Positions 36,279-46,728 are shown, numbered from the stretch's first letter. The stretch is 64,000 nt of DNA from JAHDFB01 sp965658745 (GCA_965658745.1 CBFHTK010000003.1:372001-436000); one strand, 5' to 3'. Notes: generated by a model from the sequence alone, not told the origin. Program-made: numbers and translations.

Positions 36279-39200
36279 TAGAGGGCGCCTAGCTTAAGCT
36301 GTATCGTCAACCCACCTTGAATATTGGTAATTGGAAATGCATTGGTGGTTGCTGGGATAGATCTAGAATAATCAAAAAACAGTCGTAATCCCACATTATC
36401 ATTAACATCATATGTGATATTAGGATTAAATTTCCATGATCTTATCCCTCTCGTTGCTTGTGCACCACCTGAAATATCAAGTGTATGATTCCATACAACA
36501 TCGTCTCGATATCCAAAGTCTACATTAACAACAAGATTGTTACCTCTTGTATTGGTAACTTTTCCAAATCCACCTACACCTTTTGATCCTGAATTAGTAG
36601 AACCTGACTTAGTTTTCTTAGACTTCTTATTGTTGTTCTTCTGTCCAGTAAGAAAAGCAATATTCACATCTTGGAACGTATAGCCTCCGCCAACCACAAA
36701 CTCTTCAGCTCGAGTTTCAACCAATTCCTTAGCATAGAAATCCATCGCAAGATTTCTTGACTTCCTATATTCTATGTTAAAGTTTAGATCTGTTTTTGTT
36801 CTAAAGTTTATCCCGATTACTGGGGCAAATTCTTCAGATATTATTATCTGAGGTATATCGTATCTAGTGTAATAATTTGAAGACTGCAGCTGTAATTCGC
36901 TGAAAGGGTCTAGAGCGGTATAATTTGGATCAGAATTAAAACTACTGATTCGCATTGTTGATTGATATCCGTGCTTCAAAGTGAAGCTTGAAAAAATATC
37001 TGAGAACCACTTCAATTTAGAGAGTCCATTATAATTCAAGGTCCAGTTTGGTGCCGGAATATAATCGAGGGCTCTAATTCTATCACCTACGTAAAGGTCA
37101 ACTTCATTTGGGGCCTGACCCTTATATGTTGCCAAGAAAGCAGGTATCAAAACATCTGTTGACTGTCGACCATATCCTGCTCGATAACCTATATCGTCTG
37201 GGTGTTCTCCCAAATCTGGCATTGGTAATCCTTTTTCCTGAGCTTCAGCTACTGCAGCTCCTTGCAATCTAGAAGATATAATTCGCCGATTATCTTCAAA
37301 TTGAGAGAATATCGCGTCTTTGTCATTTCCCCACAATGTATTGATTGCTAAATATGTAACCTCAAAGGAGCCCATATCTCTCAAAATCAATTGCTGATAA
37401 GAATTGTCAAGTTGCTTAAATTCTTCAGAGTGATTGTTATTAAAAGTCTTCTTGAAATTGACTTCGATATCGAAATCTTTGTAGATTTCAAAATCAATCT
37501 TCATTTCAATATTTTGATTTTGCGTTTGTAAAACCTGTTGATTCAAAAACTGGCTCTCTGTAAACCACCCTTGGTTTGCACCTTGGTACAACCAATTGTT
37601 ATTATTGGTTGGATCAAGGTTTGGCTGTAATCCCGCCACAAAATCCCAACCAGGTGCACTAAATTGACTGTCAAGTCCCAAAAACCTCGACCGCCGTGTA
37701 ATCCCTGGAATGGTTGTCCCAAAATTTTCTCTATAGGTTAACCTAGCGGTTCTTAGCGACAGAAATGGCCTTAGTAATGCCCGTTCTATTTTAGTTACAT
37801 CTCTCTCTTTCTTCTCTTTGTCATCTTTCTTACTTCCCTTACTCGAACCTTTTTTCGAACTAGATCGAGAACTAGAACTTCGTCTGCTTCTTCGTCGCGA
37901 GGACTTCTTGTTTCCTTTCTCTATCTTAGTTAGATACTTTGACTTAAGGTATAATTTATCAAAGTTCAAAGTAGCTGTTAATTGCCGACTCTGTGTGTTT
38001 GAGACCACGTTACCAAGAGAATCTACGTTTAAAGATGCTCCGTCCCAAATATAGTCAGCAGCATAACTCGCCCGCAGCGAGGTCCAGTTTAATGCCTTAA
38101 TTTGTCGAGTTGGCAAACTGTATTGCAGCGTAAAATTATGATTGTAATCCTTCGCTCTTCCTCCTTGCTGAAGATTAGTGTACATATAGTCTGACCGCTC
38201 CCTTTGAGAAATATCATCAGGAGAACCTACAGTCTCTCCATATTCATTTTGAACCTCTTTGAAGCCACCAACTCCCACTACTCGCAGCTCATCAATGATA
38301 GACTGATTATTTGCATTAAAACCAAAATTCAAACCTTTAGTGAAGTCCCATTGAAGGTTGTAGCGTCTATCCCAATTAAACCTTTGATCATAAAACGTAT
38401 AATCAAAATCTTCCGGAAGCCTATAAGAGCGCACATTTTTATATCGTGCTACTTCATTCTTGATACTAAAAGAATTTGGGAAAAAATTGAAATTAATAAT
38501 CTTCAATGGTGTCTTTGTCTTCTTGAACGGCTCCCAATATTTAACATTCCGATTATATGCGTAGTCAAGCGAAGCTAGATGAGTATCCGTCCTGTCTCTC
38601 TCAATAATCGGATCCTTATGATCTATTCTAGTAAAAGCATACGAAGTCGAAACATTGGAGATATCCCATGGCATTGCCTTCTTCTTCCCTTTCTTATTCA
38701 CCTTGACATTGGTCATATTGATTGTCGAGATTGAAGTTTGCTCTACAGCAACTTCCTTAATTTCATCAGCTCTGTCTGGAAATGCTGCTGTTTTATCTCG
38801 AACTGTGATATCAAGATCAAAAGGGTCATACCTTGGTGTCTTAACTGTGTTTGCATACTGCGCGTACAATGGTAAAGATAACGGCAGATCTCCTGGCAAA
38901 AGCTTATTTAGATCTAATGTCGTTGCAAGACTATACTCCAAAATCTCTTCTTGGCTTCGTTGAGCTAGTTTTTGATCTAAAGATCCAAACCCTACAGAAC
39001 TATACGCCCCTGAAGCTGCAACGGTACCAAGATCCGCCATCTGAATATCTGCCCTTGCTAAACCAGCTACTCCTCCTCTTTCCTCAAGTCCCACAAGTCT
39101 TAATTCATTAACCCAAACTTCTCCACATGCGGCAGATTCCCTATAATTCCTGACGCCTATTTGTATACCTTTTATATAACCTAAAGTGGGGTTTCCGATT

Positions 39201-42200
39201 ATACTTATCTCGTTATTGGCATTATTTGGATCGGTTTTTCTGTAAATACTCTTAGCTGGATAATTCAATACATTCCTTTCCAGTTTCAAGTCGGGAAGTT
39301 CTTGCAATGTAATATCCATCTTGTTGACATCTGGCCAAATATTGGCGGGGTCATCAATTGGGCCATTAGGGTCCGACAAGGTTAATGGAATCTCATATTC
39401 GTAATAATTTTCGGTGAAATCTCGACCTATCCTTATGAATACCTTTAAGTCTCCGGGTTCATAATCATTGAGGGACTCTCCATGGAAAAAAAGCTGAAGA
39501 CGCTCAAAGAGGCGCATATCCAACCTTGTAAGCTTATAAACTGTGGGTTCGCAATCTTTGGGAAATGGTTCTTCTCCTCGATAAGTGGTGGGTAACTCGC
39601 AAAACTGCATTGCCAGCGCTTTTTCATTCTGTAGAACATTGACATTGTTTACCAGAACTCGCTGCCTTTGGATACCTGGAGGAAGCACATAATTAAATGG
39701 TGTCTTCTGAGCATTCTCCTCAATACTTACGGCATCAATTGCAAATTCCACCGGATTTGGTCCATCCGCACATGCAGTAACCAAACGTCTCCATTGATTT
39801 CTTATCAATTCAAAATTTGCTAGTCGTAATGTTTTTCTTGATTCAAATCCAGTCATGTACATACGCATAAACTGAATCGATCTGAAACCTTCTATATTAC
39901 CTATCGTGTTATCGATATCCTCAATTGGAATTCTAAACCGATACCATCTCTCACTCTGATTTGGTCCTATGTCAACGACCTCACGTATCCAGTCTGTTTT
40001 ACTCTGATCAATCTCTCCATTGTCATTGGCCAACTCAAGGACATACTCATAGTAATTTTCTCCTTGATCCAAAGAGCGATTTTGATTCAAATCTTCAATA
40101 TCTGGGGTATACTTTCCTCGCTGGAATCTTTGTGGATTCTGATCGGGTGCATTTCCCTCAGAGTTATTAAATCTCTTAAGACGCTCTAGTGCTGATTGAG
40201 TCTCTAAACTGTATATGGAATCATTGTTAAACGTGAAGAAATTATCGTCAGCAGGGTCAAGCTTAATTCTCGCAGAAGGATTATCGGCCAAGACAGCCGA
40301 TACATACTCTTCAAATCGCTCATTTTCCGCAGCATCGCTCAATCCATCCAATCCTAAATCCTGCTTTGCTGCATTCTGAAGGTCAAAATTGATCGTCTTT
40401 GGTTGTAATAATGGAACATTCGCCCATTCTGTTTCGATTGTCGGTAATGGATTATTATCATCGAAAGTCAATCCATTCTCATAGAACTGTAGGTTATCCT
40501 TAAGGACATCTTCCGATACATTACCAAGATTAAACTTCAGAAAACCTGATTCATTAGGAGCATGACTAGTTCCATCGGCAAAATCCATGAAGGGGTTCAT
40601 CATCCAAAATTCAATATACTCTACGTTGAGTTGCTGGAAATCGTTGTTTTGCAGAAATCGCATAACCCCTCCCCATCGTTCTTCGGGGTTTTCAAGAATC
40701 ATCATATTTCTGTCGTTATCCCATGATGCACCGGCTGAAACATCTGAACCGCCAGGTGGATCAAAATTGTAAGGACCTCTTTCGTCAGGATAAAATGACA
40801 TATCGAAGGTACGAATGAAGTTTATCTGAGAAGGTACTTGCGTAATATTTGGAAATAATTCTACACGGTTTACGAGTCTTGTGTAAGGGTCTTCTGTATC
40901 ATCCTGATTTTGAAATTCTCTATCAAGAACGTACCAATTAAATCTTGCTCGATTATAGCCGTAAGATAAATCATTAGCACGATTAAACTCTGTAAACTCA
41001 CTGGGCGTAGAGGCTAAGATCCATTCATTAAAATTGAAATTACCTAGTGGAATTCCACTTGCTGAACCCTCAAAGTCATCAACCATGATGATCCGATCAT
41101 TCTCGGTATCATTTTGAATCGCTCTAGAATAACCAGGACGCAATGCGGCAACTTCAAGTTCTGAATTGATCGATGAGGCCGTACTTGTTGAGTAGAATGG
41201 AAGTTTATCCAAGGTTCTTGTCAGCCAAGGCAGTTCGTCTGTGTAGTTCATATCAAAACCAAAAATTCGGTTGTTGATTGGATCATCACCTATATTAACT
41301 TTCTCAGTAAACGGCCTTTCAAAAAGATGCATATAAGTTGCCCCAATATTCATCTTATCGCTTACAGCATAATCAAGCCTTGTACCCAAAAGGTATTTCC
41401 GCTGGAGATTAAAGAAACTATTATTTTCGAAAGATACACGAATCGGTATTCCTTGTTGAAGATAAGAGTCATTCAGAATTTTTACCCGTCCGATCCCATA
41501 ATCTATTTCGTAATCGACATTTGGCACTAATACCTTACTTCCTGCACGAACCGTCACCGAACCTGGTGGAATATTAAAAGCCCCTAGTGATATCTCCGAT
41601 GACACTGAGGATTTATATTCCCCCCTCATTGTAAATCGGTTCTTGTTCAGTTGTTCTCTCGCAAGCACGACTGTGTTGTTATACAGCTCTTCATATGCAA
41701 GACTATCAGCAACTTGAGTATCTGGAATCAGGTTTCTAAGGCTTGAGCCAAAAGGCTCTAAAACCGGGAAGATCACTGCACCAGATCTAGGAATAATCGT
41801 TACTCCAGGTACGAAATCAAAAATACCATCAGGTTGTGGATCTCCTTGAATATTTAACCTATCTAACTGGAAGACATTCAAAAGTGGGAACTCCCGTAAA
41901 TTGTCAATCGGTATATAACGCTTTAAAGAACCGTCAGTGTTATCTTCGAAAAAGATATCAAATTTAAAGGTAGCAGGATCTACCTGAGCTGCCCCTACTG
42001 GATAAACGTTTTTCATCATCAAATCCCAATTGGGCTCGCTGATACTCTGAACTGACGATTTAAGCAATCTCGTATATATTACCTCCGAACTATCTTGAGT
42101 AGCGACATCATCAGCCAATTCCCCAACCTGATAAATATTGTCTCCGTTATACGTGTATGTATATTGATACGAAACTGCTAGAACTTGATTTGGTCTAAGT

Positions 42201-43606
42201 CTAACATTCAGTGAAATAAAACCTAATTCAGGGTGAAAAGAGTATTCATTTTGGGTTAACCTTCTTGCCTTTAATACTTCGAAGTCCTTGGACTGCACTA
42301 AATCATACTTCCCTCTAAGACTACTCGCAGTATTAAGGATTTTTCTAGTATCATCATCACCAGAAATCAAGTCAAATAGCTCATTTCTCGTATTGTCATG
42401 AAGTACGTTCTCTTGCTTATAATCAAAATATTCGGCCGTAGCAGGATTAACATCTATGTCGGTATTCGTCAAATACTCCTCTTCACCTACACCAAGGTCA
42501 GCTAATGCAGCTATATCTCTTAGTCTTTCCGTTTCTTCACGATCATTAGTTACCCAAACTTGAAGGTTTACAACTCTGAAAGGTGTTTTGATAAAAGGAA
42601 GATCCTCCAAATTCTCTTCGTAAGTAGAGCGATTGAATTGAGAAAGAAAGAAGTGTCGATTTTCATCATATTCATCAGGGTAAATCTCAAATTCCTGTAA
42701 TGTACCTCCTGCTTGAATCTGTAATTCTTCTTGACTTGATTGTTGTTCAGCAGCAATTGTTGTGATCTTTAAGTGACCAAACTGCAAGGCTGTTTTAACT
42801 CCAAATAATGACTGATTTCCCTGAATCAATTGACTTCTCAAGGGTAGACTAACATCTCCAACTTCAATCTTCTTCAGAATATCATCTTCTGTCCATTTTT
42901 CAGAGTCATACTCAAGCTTTAGCTTATTATCGAAGTTAAATGTGGAGTTGGTATCGAAATTGAAACCAAGATCCATCTTGTCTCCAATTTTTCCATTGAT
43001 ATTGGTTTTGATATTCATCTGAAAATCAAAACCTCCATTGACTTGATTTCTTGCTGGTATATTTGGATTTTGAATCCTTTGATAATCCCCACCAAAAGTC
43101 AAATCAACATTACCTTGTGGCTCAATTGTAATTTCGTTACCTCCAAAAAGACGATCAACCAATCGCTTTTTGATATCTATTTTTGACAATGGATCCAATA
43201 TTCCACTCTTAGACCGATTGCTTTCTTCTATACCTGCAAGAGAATTGAAATACTGTCTTTCTTGTTCTTTAGCCTTCCAATCCAAATACTCCTCAAAAGT
43301 CATATAAGTTGGTGCCCTGAAGAAACCATCTCCAATCTTTTCTGTTATGACGTATAATCCAGTAATGGGATCATAAACGACTTCTTGAACAATTTCTTCA
43401 GGATCGTTGAGATCGAAAGGGTTGTATTGGGAATTTGTAACGAAATCACCTTCTCTGTCCTTAAGTGGAATTGTATCAGTGATTGAAGCATAGCTTTGAG
43501 TTGAAGCGTACGTCAGTGGCGTTGCTGGACCAGAAGCGGATAAGCTTTGGAAAAAGGATATCGTTAGTATTACAAGTGTAAATTGTAATAAGTTAATCTT
43601 CTTCAT
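36278..43606 (-). CDS. sprA: SprA, type IX secretion translocon (outer membrane)
   Basis: A 2442-residue protein, the giant single-chain outer-membrane barrel through which type IX cargo passes. After a signal peptide (MKKINLLQFTLVILTISFF, cleaved near SASG), a long periplasmic and barrel region is rich in aromatic beta-strands. SprA features include NEYSFHPELGFISLNVRLRPNQ, IPPGSVTVRAGSKVLVPN, and the long run of N-terminal motility-type domains. Two low-complexity Lys/Ser-rich inserts lie near residues 1912 (KKSSRRRSRRSSSSRSSSKK) and 2330 (NNNKKSKKTKSG). The ATG at 43606 is chosen, since the open frame reaches back only to a TTG (43699) inside the ruvA end. It follows ruvA and is overlapped by the NUDIX gene. 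Cargo genes lie at both ends of the window. Confidence 0.97.
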   Translation of the reverse strand: MKKINLLQFTLVILTISFFQSLSASGPATPLTYASTQSYASITDTIPLKDREGDFVTNSQYNPFDLNDPEEIVQEVVYDPITGLYVITEKIGDGFFRAPTYMTFEEYLDWKAKEQERQYFNSLAGIEESNRSKSGILDPLSKIDIKKRLVDRLFGGNEITIEPQGNVDLTFGGDYQRIQNPNIPARNQVNGGFDFQMNIKTNINGKIGDKMDLGFNFDTNSTFNFDNKLKLEYDSEKWTEDDILKKIEVGDVSLPLRSQLIQGNQSLFGVKTALQFGHLKITTIAAEQQSSQEELQIQAGGTLQEFEIYPDEYDENRHFFLSQFNRSTYEENLEDLPFIKTPFRVVNLQVWVTNDREETERLRDIAALADLGVGEEEYLTNTDIDVNPATAEYFDYKQENVLHDNTRNELFDLISGDDDTRKILNTASSLRGKYDLVQSKDFEVLKARRLTQNEYSFHPELGFISLNVRLRPNQVLAVSYQYTYTYNGDNIYQVGELADDVATQDSSEVIYTRLLKSSVQSISEPNWDLMMKNVYPVGAAQVDPATFKFDIFFEDNTDGSLKRYIPIDNLREFPLLNVFQLDRLNIQGDPQPDGIFDFVPGVTIIPRSGAVIFPVLEPFGSSLRNLIPDTQVADSLAYEELYNNTVVLAREQLNKNRFTMRGEYKSSVSSEISLGAFNIPPGSVTVRAGSKVLVPNVDYEIDYGIGRVKILNDSYLQQGIPIRVSFENNSFFNLQRKYLLGTRLDYAVSDKMNIGATYMHLFERPFTEKVNIGDDPINNRIFGFDMNYTDELPWLTRTLDKLPFYSTSTASSINSELEVAALRPGYSRAIQNDTENDRIIMVDDFEGSASGIPLGNFNFNEWILASTPSEFTEFNRANDLSYGYNRARFNWYVLDREFQNQDDTEDPYTRLVNRVELFPNITQVPSQINFIRTFDMSFYPDERGPYNFDPPGGSDVSAGASWDNDRNMMILENPEERWGGVMRFLQNNDFQQLNVEYIEFWMMNPFMDFADGTSHAPNESGFLKFNLGNVSEDVLKDNLQFYENGLTFDDNNPLPTIETEWANVPLLQPKTINFDLQNAAKQDLGLDGLSDAAENERFEEYVSAVLADNPSARIKLDPADDNFFTFNNDSIYSLETQSALERLKRFNNSEGNAPDQNPQRFQRGKYTPDIEDLNQNRSLDQGENYYEYVLELANDNGEIDQSKTDWIREVVDIGPNQSERWYRFRIPIEDIDNTIGNIEGFRSIQFMRMYMTGFESRKTLRLANFELIRNQWRRLVTACADGPNPVEFAIDAVSIEENAQKTPFNYVLPPGIQRQRVLVNNVNVLQNEKALAMQFCELPTTYRGEEPFPKDCEPTVYKLTRLDMRLFERLQLFFHGESLNDYEPGDLKVFIRIGRDFTENYYEYEIPLTLSDPNGPIDDPANIWPDVNKMDITLQELPDLKLERNVLNYPAKSIYRKTDPNNANNEISIIGNPTLGYIKGIQIGVRNYRESAACGEVWVNELRLVGLEERGGVAGLARADIQMADLGTVAASGAYSSVGFGSLDQKLAQRSQEEILEYSLATTLDLNKLLPGDLPLSLPLYAQYANTVKTPRYDPFDLDITVRDKTAAFPDRADEIKEVAVEQTSISTINMTNVKVNKKGKKKAMPWDISNVSTSYAFTRIDHKDPIIERDRTDTHLASLDYAYNRNVKYWEPFKKTKTPLKIINFNFFPNSFSIKNEVARYKNVRSYRLPEDFDYTFYDQRFNWDRRYNLQWDFTKGLNFGFNANNQSIIDELRVVGVGGFKEVQNEYGETVGSPDDISQRERSDYMYTNLQQGGRAKDYNHNFTLQYSLPTRQIKALNWTSLRASYAADYIWDGASLNVDSLGNVVSNTQSRQLTATLNFDKLYLKSKYLTKIEKGNKKSSRRRSRRSSSSRSSSKKGSSKGSKKDDKEKKERDVTKIERALLRPFLSLRTARLTYRENFGTTIPGITRRSRFLGLDSQFSAPGWDFVAGLQPNLDPTNNNNWLYQGANQGWFTESQFLNQQVLQTQNQNIEMKIDFEIYKDFDIEVNFKKTFNNNHSEEFKQLDNSYQQLILRDMGSFEVTYLAINTLWGNDKDAIFSQFEDNRRIISSRLQGAAVAEAQEKGLPMPDLGEHPDDIGYRAGYGRQSTDVLIPAFLATYKGQAPNEVDLYVGDRIRALDYIPAPNWTLNYNGLSKLKWFSDIFSSFTLKHGYQSTMRISSFNSDPNYTALDPFSELQLQSSNYYTRYDIPQIIISEEFAPVIGINFRTKTDLNFNIEYRKSRNLAMDFYAKELVETRAEEFVVGGGYTFQDVNIAFLTGQKNNNKKSKKTKSGSTNSGSKGVGGFGKVTNTRGNNLVVNVDFGYRDDVVWNHTLDISGGAQATRGIRSWKFNPNITYDVNDNVGLRLFFDYSRSIPATTNAFPITNIQGGLTIQLKLGAL

Positions 43607-43621
43607 TTGTAATTTTCTCTC

Positions 43622-43639
43622 AGTAGCCTTGCGGTTACT
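43622..43639 (-). promoter_or_regulatory. Hairpin just upstream of sprA
   Basis: A 7-bp stem (AGTAGCC / GGTTACT, one G-T pair) with a 4-base loop lies 16 bp before the sprA ATG, in the ruvA-sprA gap. It could affect ribosome access to sprA; this is unproven. Confidence 0.3.
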
Positions 43640-43699
43640 ATCTGTAGCACATTTGTACTTAACGACAGGGTCTGATTGATTATTATACAATGTACTCAA

Positions 43700-44293
43700 T
43701 TACGATAATTTTTTTAAAACGGCCTTGATGAGTTGTTCACTATCAAGTGTAGTCTCTGATTTTTGTACAATTGCAGATAAGGCTTTTTCAACACCAGACT
43801 TAGGAAATCCCAGTGTTAACAGAGCAGATAACGCCTCATCTCTAGCACTATTGTCTTGGCGAACCATATTCATGTCAGTTTCTTGCAATTCTGTCCCTAA
43901 TTTGTCTTTTAAATCCAGAATAATTCTTTGAGCAGTTTTTGGACCGATTCCTTTTACTTTTGAAAATCTCACATGATCTCCCGAGGCTATGGTGCGAATC
44001 ACATCGTCTGAAGTCATACCCGATAAAATGACGCGACCAGTATTGGGCCCAATTCCGGAGACAGAAAGGAGCTTGATGAAGATTGATCGATCTCTAGGTG
44101 TCATGAATCCATATAAGGTGTGGGAGTCTTCTTTAACGATCAAGTGCGTATAAATCTTTACTGTTTCAAGATTCTCTAGCTCAGAAAAAGTATTTAAACT
44201 TATGTTTATGAGGTATGCAACACCTGCAGAATTTTCGACGTAGATTTCAGTTGGTGTTTTATGCGTAATCTTACCTTTAATATATGCTATCAT
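43700..44293 (-). CDS. ruvA: Holliday junction branch-migration protein RuvA
   Basis: A 197-residue protein that binds four-way DNA junctions with RuvB during recombination. It begins MIAYIKGKITHKTP, the normal RuvA start; the frame extends 15 codons further to 44338, but that part is not RuvA-like and overlaps the promoter, so 44293 is chosen. The tandem helix-hairpin-helix motifs are LSVSGIGPNTGRVIL and KVKGIGPKTAQRIILDLK. The C-terminal RuvB-binding domain (EALSALLTLGFPKSGVEKAL) is complete. It is upstream of sprA in the same direction. Confidence 0.96.
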   Translation of the reverse strand: MIAYIKGKITHKTPTEIYVENSAGVAYLINISLNTFSELENLETVKIYTHLIVKEDSHTLYGFMTPRDRSIFIKLLSVSGIGPNTGRVILSGMTSDDVIRTIASGDHVRFSKVKGIGPKTAQRIILDLKDKLGTELQETDMNMVRQDNSARDEALSALLTLGFPKSGVEKALSAIVQKSETTLDSEQLIKAVLKKLS

Positions 44294-44310
44294 AGAATTT
44301 GAATAAGGCG

Positions 44311-44318
44311 CAAAAGTA
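44311..44318 (-). promoter_or_regulatory. Bacteroidota -7 box for ruvA-sprA
   Basis: Reads TACTTTTG followed by CGCC on the minus strand, 17 bp before the RuvA start, giving a very short leader. Confidence 0.5.
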
Positions 44319-44422
44319 AAGAAAAATAACGCAATCATATTAGTAGTTATTGTAATGTGTTGTACCGTCTCTTCTTTTTAGTGTTTTTTATTAAATCAGC
44401 TTAACTTATGTATGGAATTATG

Positions 44423-44454
44423 TTGCTACAATAGATGCGCAATGTTTATTTTTG
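44423..44454 (+). promoter_or_regulatory. Promoter of purD
   Basis: TTG at 44423-44425 and TATTTTTG at 44447-44454 are 21 bp apart, consistent with the Bacteroidota consensus, 50 bp before the purD start. Confidence 0.45.
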
Positions 44455-44504
44455 AGGAAGACCTTCATTTGATGGTTCTAAACCTATAAAACAAACATTC
44501 AAAA

Positions 44505-45791
44505 ATGCATGTACTTATTTTGGGAAGCGGCGGGCGAGAGCACGCACTTTGTTGGAAAATTAAGCAATCTCCCCTTTGCGAAGATTTGTTCGTTGCCCCT
44601 GGAAACGCCGGTACCGACAAAATTGCCACAAACATTGCATTGGATATAAGTGACTTTGAGCTTATCGCTGAGTTTTGTTTAGACTATGAGATTGAAATGG
44701 TCGTTGTAGGGCCTGAAGGACCTTTAGTTGAAGGTATCTATGATTACTTCCGTGAAGATTCAGATTTAGAGCATATTGCCGTTGTTGGGCCATCCGAGGA
44801 AGGTGCACTACTTGAAGGAAGTAAATCTTACGCCAAAAAGTTTATGAAACGCCATAGTATCCCCACTGCTGGATACGAAGAATTCACTCTTGAAACGCTC
44901 GAAGAAGGAAACAAGCATATTGATCAAACTAACACTCCTATTGTACTTAAATGTGATGGACTAGCTGCAGGAAAGGGAGTCGTAATACTCGAGGATCGTG
45001 ACGAAGCCAAAGAAGAACTTAGTGGAATGGTTCACGGTAAATTCGGTGGTGCAGGAAGTGTTGTAGTCATCGAGGAGTTTCTAGATGGTATCGAATTCTC
45101 TGTATTTGTTCTTACTGACGGTAAAGACTATAAAGTGCTTCCTGTTGCCAAAGATTACAAACGAATCGGTGAAGGGGACACTGGACTTAACACTGGAGGT
45201 ATGGGAGCTATTTCGCCACCACCATTTGTCGACGACGCACTAATGCATAAAGTGCGCGAGCGAATAATAGAACCAACAATAAAAGGACTAAACGAGGAAG
45301 AGATCGACTACAAAGGTTTCATCTTTTTAGGTTTGATCAAAGTCGGAGAAAACCCATATGTGATAGAATACAATTGTAGATTGGGGGATCCAGAAACAGA
45401 AGCTGTTCTGCCAAGGCTGGATTCTGATCTACTTGAACTCTTTGCTTCCATGTACAATATAGAATCTACATCAGTACCACCTTTTGCAAATCAAACCTTG
45501 GAAATCAGCTCTGATAGTGCAGCAACAGTTATGCTTGTTTCTGGTGGATACCCAGAAGTTTACGAAAAAGGTTTTCTTATGACGCATGTCGATGACGAAG
45601 AGGACTCCCTTTACTTTCATGCCGGGACTACAATTGTAGATAATGACATACTTACTAATGGAGGACGTGTCATTGCTATTACTAGTCTTCATGAAGATTT
45701 CCGAGTTGCCCTCAAGGAATCAATGAAACATGCTGCAAGGATTAAGTTTAAAGGAAAACACTATCGAGCAGATATCGGATTCGACTTGTAG
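44505..45791 (+). CDS. purD: Phosphoribosylamine-glycine ligase
   Basis: A 428-residue ATP-grasp enzyme making glycinamide ribonucleotide from phosphoribosylamine, the step after the PurF reaction. It starts MHVLILGSGGREHALCWKI, has VGPEGPLVEGI, the ATP-grasp core IVLKCDGLAAGKGVVI and the metal-binding EYNCRLGDPETEAVLPRL. Length is typical. It is monocistronic, convergent with the L31 gene. Confidence 0.97.
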   Translation: MHVLILGSGGREHALCWKIKQSPLCEDLFVAPGNAGTDKIATNIALDISDFELIAEFCLDYEIEMVVVGPEGPLVEGIYDYFREDSDLEHIAVVGPSEEGALLEGSKSYAKKFMKRHSIPTAGYEEFTLETLEEGNKHIDQTNTPIVLKCDGLAAGKGVVILEDRDEAKEELSGMVHGKFGGAGSVVVIEEFLDGIEFSVFVLTDGKDYKVLPVAKDYKRIGEGDTGLNTGGMGAISPPPFVDDALMHKVRERIIEPTIKGLNEEEIDYKGFIFLGLIKVGENPYVIEYNCRLGDPETEAVLPRLDSDLLELFASMYNIESTSVPPFANQTLEISSDSAATVMLVSGGYPEVYEKGFLMTHVDDEEDSLYFHAGTTIVDNDILTNGGRVIAITSLHEDFRVALKESMKHAARIKFKGKHYRADIGFDL

Positions 45792-45836
45792 TTATACCAT
45801 AATTAAGAATTATAGTTATCCATAACAGACGAAAAA

Positions 45837-45864
45837 AGCCCTGCTCAAATAAATGAGCAGAGCT
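45837..45864 (-). terminator. Terminator after the L31 gene
   Basis: An 11-position stem (AGCTCTGCTCA / TGAGCAGGGCT on the minus strand, one mismatch) with a 6-base loop is followed by TTTTTT. It lies between convergent purD and the L31 gene and may serve both. Confidence 0.85.
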
Positions 45865-45891
45865 GTATATATTATTGATTGCTTTTGTAGC

Positions 45892-46182
45892 TTACTTTGC
45901 TTCTTCAGCAGATTCTTTGGCTGCTGGTTTTTTAGCAAATTTTGCAAATTTCTTATTGAATTTATCAATACGACCTGCGGTGTCAACAAACTTCATTTTT
46001 CCAGTAAAGAAAGGATGAGACTCAGAAGAGATCTCCACTTTGATTAGAGGGTATTCGTTTCCGTCTGTCCACGTTGTAGTCTCTTTACTTGGTGTACATG
46101 ATTTACTGATAAATTCATGATCACATGATACATCTCTGAAAACAACTTTTCTGTATTCTGTAGGATGAGTATCTTTTTTCAT
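45892..46182 (-). CDS. rpmE2: 50S ribosomal protein L31, type B
   Basis: A 96-residue ribosomal protein. The N-terminus MKKDTHPTEYRKVVFRDVSC, the segment EYPLIKVEISSESHPFFTGK and the later DTAGRIDKFNKKF are characteristic of type B L31, with an Ala/Lys-rich C-terminal tail of about 20 residues. It lacks the paired CxxC zinc ligands of type A, as expected. It has its own promoter (46211) and terminator. Confidence 0.96.
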   Translation of the reverse strand: MKKDTHPTEYRKVVFRDVSCDHEFISKSCTPSKETTTWTDGNEYPLIKVEISSESHPFFTGKMKFVDTAGRIDKFNKKFAKFAKKPAAKESAEEAK

Positions 46183-46210
46183 AATTTCTTCTATTTATAA
46201 AATCGGAGCG

Positions 46211-46240
46211 CAAATATAAATACTATTTATTAATAATCAA
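46211..46240 (-). promoter_or_regulatory. Promoter of the L31 gene
   Basis: On the minus strand TTG (46238-46240) and TATATTTG (46211-46218) are spaced 19 bp apart, the best -33/-7 match seen on this strand, 28 bp before the start. Confidence 0.55.
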
Positions 46241-46325
46241 GCCTTTATTTGCACAAATATCTTCCAAACAAATTAGAAACTACCAATTTCAGCAGAGCCA
46301 ATCATGTTTTTCCTATTTTAGTGAC

Positions 46326-46685
46326 ATGGATAATAAAGTTTTTGGTCAAAAAGGTGAGGATAGAGCTGTATCATTTTTGGAAACGAAGAATTATGAAATC
46401 CTCGAAAGAAACTGGCAAATATCACACGCAGAAGTTGATATAATTGCAAAGAGTAATAATCTTCTAATCTTTATTGAAGTCAAAACTCGTTCTTATGATT
46501 ACTATGGGCCGCCAGAAGAATTTGTTAGTCGAAAACAACAACAGAATTTAATTTATGCTGCTAATAGATACATGGAAAAAAACAACTATGAAGGTGAAAT
46601 CCGATTCGACATTATGGCGATTATAATGAAACCTGGCTACGAAAAAATTAATCATATCGAAGATGCATTTTTTCCAGGTTTGTAA
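46326..46685 (+). CDS. YraN family (UPF0102) putative nuclease
   Basis: A 119-residue protein of the YraN family, a small endonuclease-like fold. It has KGEDRAVSFL, AEVDIIAKSNNLLIFIEVKTRS (the D...ExK nuclease signature near residues 38-54) and a C-terminal IRFDIMAI. Function in the cell is not established; a role in DNA processing is inferred from the fold. It opens a short plus-strand cluster with a SRPBCC protein. Confidence 0.9.
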   Translation: MDNKVFGQKGEDRAVSFLETKNYEILERNWQISHAEVDIIAKSNNLLIFIEVKTRSYDYYGPPEEFVSRKQQQNLIYAANRYMEKNNYEGEIRFDIMAIIMKPGYEKINHIEDAFFPGL

Positions 46686-46728
46686 TGCACTCAAATCAAA
46701 ACTCTCACATTGAAAAAAACTAATATCT

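Noticed and set aside
44294..44338. An extended N-terminus for RuvA (MIALFFFTFAPYSNS).
   Set aside because: It covers the promoter box at 44311 and precedes the canonical RuvA start MIAYIKGKI.
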